Below are positions 18,875-28,185 of a stretch of DNA of 64,000 nucleotides, one piece after another. The notes under the pieces were generated by a model. It had not been told where the DNA came from. It did no database searches and saw nothing but the letters and a program-made list of their open reading frames with translations. Positions within the stretch are counted from its first letter, which is position 1; each line of letters starts with the position of its first letter. Position numbers and translations under genes: made by a program. The DNA is from an uncultured Hyphomonadaceae bacterium (lineage in GTDB: Bacteria > Pseudomonadota > Alphaproteobacteria > Caulobacterales > Hyphomonadaceae): contig CAJXOF010000012.1 in the NCBI GenBank assembly GCA_913057945.1, positions 1 to 64,000 of the forward strand, written 5' to 3'.

Positions 18875-19435
18875 ATGCTTGGCATTGGCGAAAAGCTTCC
18901 CGAGTTCACCGTTACGGGCGTAAAGCCGAAATTCATGCAGCATGAGCAGAATGGCGAGAGCGCGTTCGAGCCCATCACGCAGGATTCCTTCGAGGGTAAA
19001 TGGAAAGTCATCTTCTTCTACCCGAAAGACTTCACCTTCGTTTGCCCAACCGAAATCGCTGAATTCGCCCGCCTGTCCGGCGATTTCGAAGATCGCGATG
19101 CGGTTGTGCTCGGCGGCTCCACCGACAATGAGTTCGTAAAGCTGGCATGGCGCCGCGATCATGCCGACCTGGCTGAACTGCCGATCTGGCAATTTGCTGA
19201 CACCCGCGGCGAGCTGGTTGATGGCCTTGGCGTGCGTGAACCGTCCGAAGGCGTTGCCTATCGCGCAACCTTCGTGGTCGATCCACACAACGTCATCCAG
19301 CACGTCTACGTGACCAATCTGAACGTCGGCCGCAGCCCCGCAGACACGCTCCGCGTGCTTGACGCCCTGCAGACCGACGAGCTGTGCCCATGTAACCGTC
19401 CGGTTGGCGGAGATATTTTGGAACCAGCTGCCTAG
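18875..19435 (+). CDS. 2-Cys peroxiredoxin (AhpC/TSA family)
   Basis: 186 residues from ATG 18875 with CCAGGAGA before it; the frame is open far upstream, but that part is antisense to oxyR. Peroxidatic Cys57 is in KDFTFVCPTE, and resolving cysteines lie near the C-terminus (C171 and C173 in DELCPCNRP). It reduces H2O2 and organic hydroperoxides in the cytoplasm. With AhpD encoded next, electrons probably come from AhpD rather than AhpF. OxyR-controlled from the shared intergenic region. Confidence 0.93.
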   Translation: MLGIGEKLPEFTVTGVKPKFMQHEQNGESAFEPITQDSFEGKWKVIFFYPKDFTFVCPTEIAEFARLSGDFEDRDAVVLGGSTDNEFVKLAWRRDHADLAELPIWQFADTRGELVDGLGVREPSEGVAYRATFVVDPHNVIQHVYVTNLNVGRSPADTLRVLDALQTDELCPCNRPVGGDILEPAA

Positions 19436-19652
19436 GTCGCGCATATATAGAGCGCACGCTGGAACTCCTGGGAAGACGTCCTACTCCCTCCCCCACCCAT
19501 GGGGCGTCTTCCCTTCAGCGTCGCGAAAGGTCCGGCAGGCCTTCCGTCCACCCAGTTCCAGGACGTTGGCACTCCCACCCCAAAGCCAGAAGGCTTGTCG
19601 GGCCCATTCGCTCCCCCACATCGTACTACTGACTCCGGAAGGATGAGGATTC

Positions 19653-20195
19653 ATGTCTATCGAGTCCCTGAAATCTTCGCTGCCTGACTATGCGAAGGAC
19701 CTGAAACTCAATCTCGGCTCGCTGATGAATGAGACGCTGCTGAGCGACCAACAGAAATATGGCTGTTTCCTTGCCTGTGCCCATGCTGTGGGCGAGCCCC
19801 AGACCTTGACCGCACTGGAAGCTGAAGCCGCGGCCAAACTCAGCCCCGAGGCCCTGAAAGCTGCGAAAGCGGCCAGTGCCATCATGGGCATGAACAATGT
19901 CTATTATCGCTCGATCCATCTGATCAGCAACGCCACCTACCGGACGTTGCCGGCCAAGCTGCGCATGAATGTGATTGGCGCACCGGGCATCGAGAAGGCC
20001 GATTTCGAGCTGTATTCGCTCGGCGTGTCGGCCGTGAATGGCTGCGGCATGTGCCTGGACGCGCATGAGGCTGAATTGCGCAAGCACGGCCTGTCGACGG
20101 AGCAGATCCAGGCTGGCATCCGCATCGGCGCGGTCGTCAATGCCGTCGCCCGCGTTCTGGCCGCAGAAGCCGTGACGGTCGCAGAACCGGCCTGA
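19653..20195 (+). CDS. ahpD: Alkyl hydroperoxide reductase AhpD
   Basis: 180 residues, helical. E119, C131, C134 and H138 in the [11 protein letters not shown] region match the catalytic Glu, CxxC and His of mycobacterial AhpD. AhpD reduces the peroxiredoxin and also has weak peroxidase activity. It lies 217 bp behind the peroxiredoxin gene; the gap contains a hairpin with arms GGGAAGACG/CGTCTTCCC (19470-19513) that has no U-run and may set relative expression. A strong terminator follows. Confidence 0.92.
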   Translation: MSIESLKSSLPDYAKDLKLNLGSLMNETLLSDQQKYGCFLACAHAVGEPQTLTALEAEAAAKLSPEALKAAKAASAIMGMNNVYYRSIHLISNATYRTLPAKLRMNVIGAPGIEKADFELYSLGVSAVNGCGMCLDAHEAELRKHGLSTEQIQAGIRIGAVVNAVARVLAAEAVTVAEPA

Positions 20196-20230
20196 ATATT
20201 TCGCGCCCGCGCGACCCAAGACCCAGAGAG

Positions 20231-20262
20231 AGGCCCTGAAGCATTGCTTCGGGGCCTTTTTT
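20231..20262 (+). terminator. Rho-independent terminator after ahpD
   Basis: A 12-bp stem AGGCCCTGAAGC/GCTTCGGGGCCT (one G-U pair), 3-nt loop, then six T. It ends the peroxiredoxin-ahpD unit. Confidence 0.9.
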
Positions 20263-20528
20263 GCGATTCGAAGCATTCGCGAAGTGATGCGGAGCCGAAA
20301 TGACCAATTGCAGGTCATCGCCTAACCAGCTGTGGAAAACGGCAGAAAAAGACATGTCCTTTTCTTCATGCCCTGCCTGCCACGGCAGGGGAGGGCAGCA
20401 GCCTGATTCAGAACGGAAAAATTTGGCCTGCCCATTCCCGCCCATATCGGCGTTCCGATATGTTCCCCATATATTTCAGCTTTGTTCCAATGGTTTCCGG
20501 ATGTGGATATTTCAATTCCTCCACCCCG

Positions 20529-20562
20529 CCCATTGAGGCCCATAGTGTCCCATGATACTCCA
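20529..20562 (-). promoter_or_regulatory. MraZ boxes upstream of the dcw cluster
   Basis: CCCA occurs at 20529, 20539 and 20549 and a degenerate TCCA at 20559, exactly every 10 bp. On the minus strand these are TGGG-N6 repeats, the known MraZ recognition pattern. They lie 21-90 bp before the possible mraZ starts, so MraZ probably represses the cluster from here. Confidence 0.65.
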
Positions 20563-20564
20563 CG

Positions 20565-20580
20565 TTAAGACATGGTTTAC
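20565..20580 (+). promoter_or_regulatory. Possible CtrA half-site pair
   Basis: TTAA-N7-TTTAC differs at one base from the CtrA consensus TTAA-N7-TTAAC and sits just after the MraZ boxes. CtrA controls cell-cycle genes in this bacterial class. One mismatch in a short motif is weak evidence. Confidence 0.3.
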
Positions 20581-20618
20581 CCATGCGGGGTTTAGGCAGA
20601 ATAAGTCAGGGTTGGCGG

Positions 20619-21131
20619 GTGTTTGTTTCCACCTATGAAAGCGCTATTGATGCAAAAGGACGGGTTTCGATCCCGGCTTCCTTTCGCGCTGCGCTGGGCG
20701 GTGGAAACCGGATTTTCCTCTGGTTGGCGCTGGATGGATCGGGCTGCCTGGAAGGCGGCGGCGAAGCCCTGATGGCGATGTATCGCGCGACCCTGACCCG
20801 GCTTGCCCCGCACTCCCCCGCCCGCAAGGCGCTTGTCACCCGCATTATTGCCGGGTCCGCTGACCTGAAAATGGATGATACCGGCCGCATCAAGCTGTCT
20901 GATGAGTTGATGACAGCGGCGAACCTGACCGATCGCGTGAAATTCGCAGGCAATATGGACAGTTTCCAGATCTGGAACCCGGACCGTCATGCCGAACATT
21001 TCGATGCCATGGCCGCTGAAGCTGCCAAGGAAGACACGCTGGAAGCGCTCGGTCATGCGTATTCCGAAGTGCTGCAACAGCAGGGCTCTGGAAACACCGC
21101 CCTGAAACTCGTGGATGGGGGCGACAGCTGA
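20619..21131 (+). CDS. mraZ: Transcriptional regulator MraZ
   Basis: 170 residues from GTG 20619, which gives the family N-terminus MFVSTYESAIDAKGRVSIPA; ATG 20583 is in frame but adds 12 unrelated residues. Two SpoVT/AbrB-like halves are visible: DAKGRVSIPASFR and MDDTGRIKLSDEL. MraZ forms a ring that binds TGGG repeats upstream of its own operon and represses the division/cell-wall cluster. Its stop TGA overlaps the rsmH ATG by one base. Confidence 0.92.
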   Translation: MFVSTYESAIDAKGRVSIPASFRAALGGGNRIFLWLALDGSGCLEGGGEALMAMYRATLTRLAPHSPARKALVTRIIAGSADLKMDDTGRIKLSDELMTAANLTDRVKFAGNMDSFQIWNPDRHAEHFDAMAAEAAKEDTLEALGHAYSEVLQQQGSGNTALKLVDGGDS

Positions 21132-22153
21132 TGACACAGGACGCGCCCCTCGCTCCGGACCCAGGCCACAAGCCGGTCATGCTGGATGAAGTGCTGGAAT
21201 GGCTCGCCCCCAGGGATGGAGAGATCATTGTTGACGGCACGTTTGGCGGCGGCGGCTACAGCCGCGCAATTCTTGGGTCTTCTAAATGTACCCTGATTGG
21301 CATTGATCGCGATGTAGATGCCATTGAGCGGGCGCAGAAGATGGCGGAAAAGACGGAACGCCTCGTACCCTTGCTCGGTCGCTTCGGCGAAATGGACGAG
21401 ATCGTCCGCGCGGCGGGATATGAGCACGCAGATGGCGTCGTGCTCGACATCGGTGTCTCCAGTTTCCAGATCGACCAGGCCGAGCGTGGTTTTTCCTTCA
21501 TGAAGCATGGCCCGCTGGACATGCGCATGGGCGATACCGGCCCAACGGCGGCGGATGTGGTCAATGTGATGCGCGAGCAGGATCTCGCCAATATCATCTT
21601 TCGTCTCGGCGAAGAGCGGCAGGCGCGCCGGATTGCCCGGGCGATTGTCCTGCATCGTGACGAGACACCCTTCGAGACAACGACCGAACTGGCCGATGCG
21701 GTCGAGAAGGCCGTGGGCGGGCGCAAGGGCGCGCGTATCCATCCTGCCACGCTGACCTTCCAGGCCATCCGCATGTATGTGAATGACGAACTGGGAGAGC
21801 TGGCCCATGCGCTGCACGCGGCCGAGCGCCTGCTGCGTCCCGGTGGCCGCCTCGTGATCGTGGCTTTCCATTCGCTGGAAGACCGTATGGTGAAGCAATG
21901 GTTGAAGAACCGGGCCGGGAAGATGGGCGGCGGGTCACGCCACCTGCCGGTTGCACAAAAGGGGCCGGAATCCACGTTCGAACTCGCTGTTTCCAAAGCG
22001 GTTCTGCCGTCTGATAACGAAGTTGAAGGCAATCCGCGCGCACGCTCCGCCAAGTTGCGGGCCGCGATCCGTACCAGCGCACCCGCCATTGAGGAAGAGG
22101 CCAGCGACGGCATGAACCTGCCGCCCCTCTCGGACCTGGAGGATGCCCTATGA
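21131..22153 (+). CDS. rsmH: 16S rRNA m4C1402 methyltransferase RsmH
   Basis: 340 residues. The SAM-binding motif VDGTFGGGGYSRAIL is near the N-terminus, with the conserved DIGVSSFQID and RGFSFMKHGPLDMRM. The C-terminal part carries FHSLEDRMVKQWL. It methylates N4 of C1402 in the 16S rRNA P-site. It starts inside the mraZ stop (TGATG) and ends overlapping ftsL by 4 bp, so it is translationally coupled on both sides. Confidence 0.96.
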   Translation: MTQDAPLAPDPGHKPVMLDEVLEWLAPRDGEIIVDGTFGGGGYSRAILGSSKCTLIGIDRDVDAIERAQKMAEKTERLVPLLGRFGEMDEIVRAAGYEHADGVVLDIGVSSFQIDQAERGFSFMKHGPLDMRMGDTGPTAADVVNVMREQDLANIIFRLGEERQARRIARAIVLHRDETPFETTTELADAVEKAVGGRKGARIHPATLTFQAIRMYVNDELGELAHALHAAERLLRPGGRLVIVAFHSLEDRMVKQWLKNRAGKMGGGSRHLPVAQKGPESTFELAVSKAVLPSDNEVEGNPRARSAKLRAAIRTSAPAIEEEASDGMNLPPLSDLEDAL

Positions 22154-22491
22154 GCCGTCGTGCGTTCCTGTTTGGACTGGTCGTTGTCGGCCTGCTGATC
22201 GTCAGCCTCTACCGCGCCAAGTATGGGGCGAAGGATACTGCCGCTGAATTGATGGCCATCGAGGCGCAGATCGAGGATGCGCGTGAGGAAAAAGCGCTGC
22301 TGGAAACCGAGCTGTCGCATATGAGCCGCCGCGAATGGATCGAGGAATACGCCCGCACCGAGCTGGGCATGGCCCCGCCAAAGCCGGAGCAGATGGCGTC
22401 CGAAGGTGACCTTGATGCGCTGGTGGGCGAGCCCAACAGCCTCGCTGTGAAAGCCCCTGCGCCAACCGAAGACGGGGAGGGGCCTGAGTGA
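22150..22491 (+). CDS. ftsL: Cell division protein FtsL
   Basis: 113 residues. One N-terminal membrane segment (FLFGLVVVGLLIVSLYRAKYG) is followed by a periplasmic coiled coil (residues ~30-60) and an acidic tail. Sequence conservation in FtsL is low; position between rsmH and ftsI, size and topology support the name. It bridges FtsB/FtsQ to the FtsW-FtsI synthase. ATGA overlap with rsmH and GTGA overlap with ftsI. Confidence 0.85.
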   Translation: MSRRAFLFGLVVVGLLIVSLYRAKYGAKDTAAELMAIEAQIEDAREEKALLETELSHMSRREWIEEYARTELGMAPPKPEQMASEGDLDALVGEPNSLAVKAPAPTEDGEGPE

Positions 22492-24116
22492 GCGAAGCCT
22501 CCCGGAACCGGACACGGCTAGCTGGCCTCGCGGTCAGCGCGCTGTTTGTCGTTCTGGCTGGCAAGGCCGGCTATCTGTCGCTGGCGGGCGGCAAGGCCCC
22601 GGCGCATGCGTCTGGCCAAAAGGCCGAGCGTGTGGTGCGGGCCGACATTGTGGATCGCAATGGCGAGCTGCTCGCCACGTCCGTCTCCGCCTACTCCCTC
22701 GTCGCCAATCCGAAACTGATCTGGGACGGTGCGGACGTGGCGAACGCCCTGGCCACCGTGCTGCCGGACCTCGATACGGCTGAAATGACCCGGCGCCTGT
22801 CCGACCAGAGCCGGGAATTCGTCTGGGTGGAACGCGGCCTGACCCCGCGCCAGCGCAAGGCCGTGTTCGACCTTGGCCTTGAAGGATTGCGTTTCGAGGA
22901 AGAGAGCCGCCGGGCCTATCCGCGCGGCACGCTGGCCGGACATGTTCTGGGTTATACGAATATTGACGGCATCGGCGCAGGCGGCATCGAATACAGCCAG
23001 AATGAGCGCCTTGCGGCGGGCGGCGAGCCCATCCGCCTGACCATCGACAATGGCGTGCAGGCGGCGGTCGAAGCGGAACTGTCCATTGCCGCCGCAGAAC
23101 ATGAAGCCGAAGGCGGCGCGGCGATCCTGCTGGACGCGCAGACCGGCGAAGTCCGCGCCATGGCCAGCTGGCCGCCTTTTGATCCCAACCGTTCGGTCGA
23201 TATTCCGATGTCGGATTCTTCGCGCCTCAATCGCGCGACCGGGGCTGTCTATGAATTGGGGTCCGTCTTCAAGCCATTCACAATCGCCGCTGCGCTGGAA
23301 GCCGGCGTGGTGCATCCGAAGGAATTGTTCGATGTGCGTCGCCCGCTGGAAATTCGCGGCTTCACGATCGAGGACGACCATCCCTTCCACGGCGACGCCG
23401 ATATCACGCACATCATTTCCGAAAGCTCCAATATCGGCACGGTCCGGATCAATGAGAAACTCGGGCCGCGCCGCCAGCAGGATTTCCTGAGACGGTCCGG
23501 CCTGATGGAGCGGGTGAAGATCGAACTGGCCGGCAGCTCTGCGCCGATCCTGCCAGAACGGTTTGACGATCTCTACTCCGCGACAGTCTCCTACGGACAC
23601 GGCATTGCCGTGTCGCCCATGGCCTATCTCGCGGCCTTTTCCGCCTTTGCGAATGGGGGCGAGCGCGTGCAGCCGACCCTTATCATGAACAATCGTGATC
23701 GGCCTGCGCCCGTGCGCGTGATGTCCGCCCTGACCGCCGAAATGGTCAATGTCATGATGCGGGAAGCCGTGCTGACGGGCACGGGCAAGAATGCCGAAGT
23801 TGCGGGCTACCGCGTCGCCGGAAAGACGGGCACGGCGGAGAAGCCGATCCTCGGCGGCTATGATGATGACCACAATGTCACGAGCTTTGCGGCTGTCTTT
23901 CCCTATGATCGCCCCCAATATGCCCTGATCGTGACCCTCGATGATCCGAAGGCCGGATCAGGGGCCGGCGTCACGGCGGCGTATAATGCGGCTCCGGCGG
24001 CGGGACGAATAATCGAACGCGTTGCGCCGCTCATGGGCCTTGCTCCGCGTTTCGAGGATATTCGCCCCGCAGGCGCCGTCCTCCGCTCCGGCCAGGAGAA
24101 GAGGAGTTCCTTGTGA
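22488..24116 (+). CDS. ftsI: Peptidoglycan D,D-transpeptidase FtsI (PBP3)
   Basis: 542 residues. An N-terminal membrane anchor (LAVSALFVVLAGKAGYLSLA) is followed by the pedestal (R-x-G region RAYPRGTLAGHVLGY) and the transpeptidase domain with active-site ELGSVFKPF (SxxK), SSN and AGKTGTAEKP (KTG). It cross-links septal peptidoglycan with FtsW. The start is GTG 22488, which overlaps the ftsL stop, and it ends in a GTGA overlap with murE. Confidence 0.95.
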   Translation: MSEASRNRTRLAGLAVSALFVVLAGKAGYLSLAGGKAPAHASGQKAERVVRADIVDRNGELLATSVSAYSLVANPKLIWDGADVANALATVLPDLDTAEMTRRLSDQSREFVWVERGLTPRQRKAVFDLGLEGLRFEEESRRAYPRGTLAGHVLGYTNIDGIGAGGIEYSQNERLAAGGEPIRLTIDNGVQAAVEAELSIAAAEHEAEGGAAILLDAQTGEVRAMASWPPFDPNRSVDIPMSDSSRLNRATGAVYELGSVFKPFTIAAALEAGVVHPKELFDVRRPLEIRGFTIEDDHPFHGDADITHIISESSNIGTVRINEKLGPRRQQDFLRRSGLMERVKIELAGSSAPILPERFDDLYSATVSYGHGIAVSPMAYLAAFSAFANGGERVQPTLIMNNRDRPAPVRVMSALTAEMVNVMMREAVLTGTGKNAEVAGYRVAGKTGTAEKPILGGYDDDHNVTSFAAVFPYDRPQYALIVTLDDPKAGSGAGVTAAYNAAPAAGRIIERVAPLMGLAPRFEDIRPAGAVLRSGQEKRSSL

Positions 24117-25552
24117 CCAGACTGAAAGACCTGTTCCCGCTCATCGAGCAGGGAGACATCGAAATCAAAGGCATGACAGCTGACAGCCGCCGGGTGGCGC
24201 CGGGCTATCTGTTCGCGGCGCTGAAAGGCACCGTATCGGATGGCCGGGACTATATTCCGCAGGCGGTCGAGAAGGGCGCGGTTGCGGTCCTGTCCGAAGG
24301 CGGCATTGCCGTGGAGGGCGCAGCGCATGTGATTGCAGACGAGCCGCGCCGCGCGCTGGCCCTCGCCGCAAAGCGCTTCCATGTCGCGCAGCCGAAAACC
24401 ATTGCTGCCGTGACCGGCACGAATGGCAAATCCTCGACCGTGGATTTCTGTCGCCAGATATGGGCGAATGCCGGCCTGTCGGCGGCCTCGATGGGCACGC
24501 TGGGCGCCATCGGCCCGAAGGGCAAGATCGATGTCGGCCATACGACGCCTGACCCGGTCACCATTCATGAGACCCTCCACGAGCTGGCCGGGCAGGGGGT
24601 GACCCATTGCGCAATGGAGGCCTCCAGCCACGGCCTTGAGCAACACCGCCTTGATGGCGTGGACCTTGCCGCGGTCGCCTTCCTGAACTTCACGCAAGAC
24701 CATCTCGATTATCACGCGACGATGGAAGAATATCTCGACGCCAAGCTACGCCTGTTCCGCGACTTTGGCGCTCAGGGCCTGCCGGCCATCGTGAATGCTG
24801 ACAGCGATCATCGCGAGGTCTTCGAGAAGGCCGCGGCCGATCATGGCCTGCAAATCGTGTCTTTCGGCTGGCGCGGTGAGGATCTCTGGATTGACGAGAT
24901 CATGCCGCGCGCGACGGGGCAGGTGCTCAGCCTGTTCTGGCGCGATGTGGAATTGAAGCCGTTCGAGTTGCCGCTGATTGGCGAGTTCCAGGCGCTGAAT
25001 GCGCTGGCTGCGGCCGCGATCTGCCTGTCGCTCGGCATGGACGTCGACCAGGTTGTGGATGGCCTGTCCAGGCTGAAGCCCGTGAAGGGGCGGCTCGAAC
25101 TGGTCGGCAAGACCGAGGCGGGCGCAGGCGTATTCGTGGACTATGCCCACACGCCCGACGGGCTCGACGTTCTGCTTCGCGCCGTCCGTCCGCACACAGC
25201 CGGGCGGCTGAAAGTCATCTTCGGGTGCGGCGGTGACCGCGACGCCAAGAAGCGGCCCCTGATGGGCGAGATTGCGGCGCGTCAGGCCGATGATGTGATT
25301 GTCACCGACGACAATCCGCGCTCCGAAGACCCGGACATGATCCGTCATGCCATCCTCGCTGCTGCGCCGGATGCGCGCGAGATCGGGGATCGCGGCGAGG
25401 CGATCCGGACAATTATTGCCGAACTGAAAAAAGGCGACACGCTGGTGATTGCCGGCAAGGGCCACGAGACCGGTCAGATCATCGGCGCGGAGGTGATCCC
25501 GTTCTCTGACCAGGACACGGCGCTGGATGCGCTGAAAGGCGGTGCCGGATGA
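24113..25552 (+). CDS. murE: UDP-MurNAc-tripeptide synthetase MurE
   Basis: 479 residues, GTG start. ATP loop TGTNGKSSTV; conserved GHTTPDP for the UDP-MurNAc substrate, FTQDHLDYH, and DNPRSEDP, the motif that selects meso-diaminopimelate rather than lysine. It adds meso-Dap to UDP-MurNAc-L-Ala-D-Glu in the cytoplasm. Overlaps ftsI and murF by 4 bp each. Confidence 0.96.
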   Translation: MTRLKDLFPLIEQGDIEIKGMTADSRRVAPGYLFAALKGTVSDGRDYIPQAVEKGAVAVLSEGGIAVEGAAHVIADEPRRALALAAKRFHVAQPKTIAAVTGTNGKSSTVDFCRQIWANAGLSAASMGTLGAIGPKGKIDVGHTTPDPVTIHETLHELAGQGVTHCAMEASSHGLEQHRLDGVDLAAVAFLNFTQDHLDYHATMEEYLDAKLRLFRDFGAQGLPAIVNADSDHREVFEKAAADHGLQIVSFGWRGEDLWIDEIMPRATGQVLSLFWRDVELKPFELPLIGEFQALNALAAAAICLSLGMDVDQVVDGLSRLKPVKGRLELVGKTEAGAGVFVDYAHTPDGLDVLLRAVRPHTAGRLKVIFGCGGDRDAKKRPLMGEIAARQADDVIVTDDNPRSEDPDMIRHAILAAAPDAREIGDRGEAIRTIIAELKKGDTLVIAGKGHETGQIIGAEVIPFSDQDTALDALKGGAG

Positions 25553-26982
25553 GCGCGCCGCTCTGGACCTCTTCCGATATGGCCCTCGTCACGGGCGGCA
25601 AGGCAACGGACCCGTTCGCTGTGACGGGCTCTGTGTCGATTGACACACGCAGCCTGAAGCCGGGCGATGTGTTCGTGGCGCTGACGGACCAGCGCGACGG
25701 GCATGATTTTGTTGAGGCGGCCTTTGCCGCCGGAGCCGCCGGCGCGCTTGTCTCGCGGCAAGTCGGGCAGGGGCCACAGCTTGTGGTGGATGATGTGCAG
25801 GCGGCGCTCGAATTGCTGGGCGTTGCCGCGCGGGTCCGCTGCGGCGCGCATCGCACGGCGGTGACAGGATCCGCCGGCAAGACCAGCGTCAAGGAAATGC
25901 TGGCGCAGATCTATCGCGCCTTCGGCCCGGCGCACTGGAGCGTGAAGAGTTTCAACAATCACTGGGGCGTGCCGCTGACCCTGGCGCGTATGCCCGAAGA
26001 CACGGCCCGCGCCGTGTTCGAGATCGGCATGTCCACTCCGGGGGAGATTGCGCCGCGCAGCCAGATGGTCCGTCCGCATACGGGGGTCGTCACCTGCATC
26101 GCCGGCGCGCACCTTGAAGGGCTCGGCACGCTGAGCGCGGTGGCGCACGAAAAGGCTGACATCTTCAGCGGCATGGAGGCCGGGGGCACGTTCATCCTGC
26201 CGGCCGATGACGAATTCTTCGATTATCTCGCTGGCCGCGCGCGGCGTTTCTGCCCAACCGGGAACCTTGAAAGCTTTGGCCGCAGCGCCGAGGCGACAGC
26301 TCGGATCGTCGGTTATGAGACCGATGGCAATGAAAGCCGCATCCAGCTGGACATTGTTGGCAAGCCGATGCTGGTCACGATCAATGCGGTCGGCGAACAT
26401 TGGGCGATGAACGCAGCCGCAGCGGTGCTGGCTGCCAGCCAGTCCGGCCTGGCGATCGAGGATTGCGCCGAGGCCCTGTCCGGCTACACACCGCCGCCGG
26501 GACGCGGAACGGCCGAGCAGCTGCAGCTGCCGCAGGGCGGACACATCACGCTGATCGACGATGCTTACAATGCGAACCCGGCCAGCATGAAGGCTTCGCT
26601 GGCCGCCTTGTCGCGGCGTGGCAGTGGGCGGCGACTGATCGCGCTTGGCGAAATGCTGGAGATTGGTGAAAGGTCGGATGCAGAACATGCGGCTCTTGCA
26701 GGCCCCGTGGCCGATACCGGACCGGCTGAAATCTTCCTGGCGGGTGACAAGATGACTCACCTGTCGGACGCACTTCCGCCGCAGTTGGAGCAGACTTGGG
26801 CCCGCAATTGGGAAGAGCTGTGGAATCCTCTGCAAAACGCACTCCGGGATGGAGATGTGCTCTTGATCAAGGGCTCGAATGCGTCCGGGATGGCGAAACT
26901 AGCTGACCGAATTCGCCAATGGAGCGAGCCGGCAATGGGTAAGATGGAACGCGGGGCAGAAGGCACCGCAGAGGTTGGGTGA
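25549..26982 (+). CDS. murF: UDP-MurNAc-pentapeptide synthetase MurF
   Basis: 477 residues. Mur-ligase ATP loop [13 protein letters not shown], with the usual GTNGKT replaced by GSAGKT as is common in Mur[13 protein letters not shown] and [15 protein letters not shown] are MurF-specific. It attaches D-Ala-D-Ala to the tripeptide. ATGA overlap with murE. Its stop TGA overlaps the mraY ATG. Confidence 0.95.
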   Translation: MSAPLWTSSDMALVTGGKATDPFAVTGSVSIDTRSLKPGDVFVALTDQRDGHDFVEAAFAAGAAGALVSRQVGQGPQLVVDDVQAALELLGVAARVRCGAHRTAVTGSAGKTSVKEMLAQIYRAFGPAHWSVKSFNNHWGVPLTLARMPEDTARAVFEIGMSTPGEIAPRSQMVRPHTGVVTCIAGAHLEGLGTLSAVAHEKADIFSGMEAGGTFILPADDEFFDYLAGRARRFCPTGNLESFGRSAEATARIVGYETDGNESRIQLDIVGKPMLVTINAVGEHWAMNAAAAVLAASQSGLAIEDCAEALSGYTPPPGRGTAEQLQLPQGGHITLIDDAYNANPASMKASLAALSRRGSGRRLIALGEMLEIGERSDAEHAALAGPVADTGPAEIFLAGDKMTHLSDALPPQLEQTWARNWEELWNPLQNALRDGDVLLIKGSNASGMAKLADRIRQWSEPAMGKMERGAEGTAEVG

Positions 26983-28175
26983 TGCTATACGAGTGGCTGG
27001 CCGCTGACAGCGGAATATTCAATGTTCTGAACTATATCACCTTCCGGTCCGGTGCGGCCGTGGTGACGGCGTTCCTTGTGACCGTCCTGTTCGGAGACAC
27101 AATCATCAATTTCCTCCGTGCCCGGCAGGGCAAGGGACAGCCGATCCGCGACCTGTCGCTGGAAGCGCAACTGTCGAAACAGGGAACGCCTACAATGGGC
27201 GGCTTCCTGATCTGGCTCGGCCTGGTGGTCGGCGTCCTGCTCTGGGGCAATCTGACAAACCCTTACATCTGGGTCACCCTGTTCGTGACCTTGTCCTATG
27301 CCGGGCTTGGCTTCCTGGATGACCTTGCCAAGGTCTCGAAGCAGAGCGCCGAGGGGGTTCCGGCGAGTGTCCGTCTCCTCGCAGGCTTCGGCATTGCGGC
27401 GCTGGCCTGTGCCTTCATCATGGGCCTGCATGGCGCCCACACGCCTGTGGGGCATGCCGAATGGGGCCCGCTGAACGGCCTCGCGGAAACGATTGCCGGC
27501 CTCGCGCCAAAGACCAGTGTCGAGCCAGCCGACCCGGCCTTTTCCGGCGGCGTCGCGGTTCCCTTCGTGAATGACTATTTCTTCCCGCTTGGTGGCTTCT
27601 TCATCCTGTTCGGCATGATCGTTGTCGTCGGCAGCGCCAATGCCGTGAACTTCACGGATGGCCTCGACGGCCTCGCCATTGTGCCGATGACCTTTGCCGC
27701 CGCCGCCTATGCGCTGATCGCCTACCTGACAGGCAACTTCGTGTTCGCCGACTATCTCGGCATCCAGTTCACGCCGGGCACCGGAGAGCTGACCGTGTTG
27801 CTCGCCTCGATGATTGGCGCGGGCATGGGTTTCCTCTGGTACAATGCCTATCCGGCCAAGGTGTTCATGGGCGACACCGGCTCGCTCGGCCTGGGCGGTA
27901 TGCTCGGCGTTGTGGCGGTCGCGGCCAAGCATGAATTCGCGCTCGTCATCATTGGCGGCCTGTTCGTTCTGGAAGCCGTTTCGGTGATGATGCAGGTGGG
28001 CTGGTTCAAGATCACCCGCAAACTGACGGGGGAGGGCAAGCGCATCTTCCTCATGGCGCCGCTGCACCATCATTTCCAGAAGAAGAACTGGCCTGAGACC
28101 CGTGTCGTGGCGCGTTTCTGGATCCTGTCCGTCCTGTTCGCCCTCGCGGGCCTCGCAACCCTGAAGCTGAGGTAA
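26982..28175 (+). CDS. mraY: Phospho-MurNAc-pentapeptide translocase MraY
   Basis: 397 residues from ATG 26982 (GTG 26979 just before is less likely). It transfers phospho-MurNAc-pentapeptide to undecaprenyl phosphate, forming lipid I. Catalytic aspartates are in FLDDLAK and [20 protein letters not shown] and [11 protein letters not shown] also match. It is ~37 residues longer than E. coli MraY because of an extra hydrophilic loop at about residues 148-190, before [12 protein letters not shown]. Confidence 0.95.
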   Translation: MLYEWLAADSGIFNVLNYITFRSGAAVVTAFLVTVLFGDTIINFLRARQGKGQPIRDLSLEAQLSKQGTPTMGGFLIWLGLVVGVLLWGNLTNPYIWVTLFVTLSYAGLGFLDDLAKVSKQSAEGVPASVRLLAGFGIAALACAFIMGLHGAHTPVGHAEWGPLNGLAETIAGLAPKTSVEPADPAFSGGVAVPFVNDYFFPLGGFFILFGMIVVVGSANAVNFTDGLDGLAIVPMTFAAAAYALIAYLTGNFVFADYLGIQFTPGTGELTVLLASMIGAGMGFLWYNAYPAKVFMGDTGSLGLGGMLGVVAVAAKHEFALVIIGGLFVLEAVSVMMQVGWFKITRKLTGEGKRIFLMAPLHHHFQKKNWPETRVVARFWILSVLFALAGLATLKLR

Positions 28176-28185
28176 ACCGAGACCT

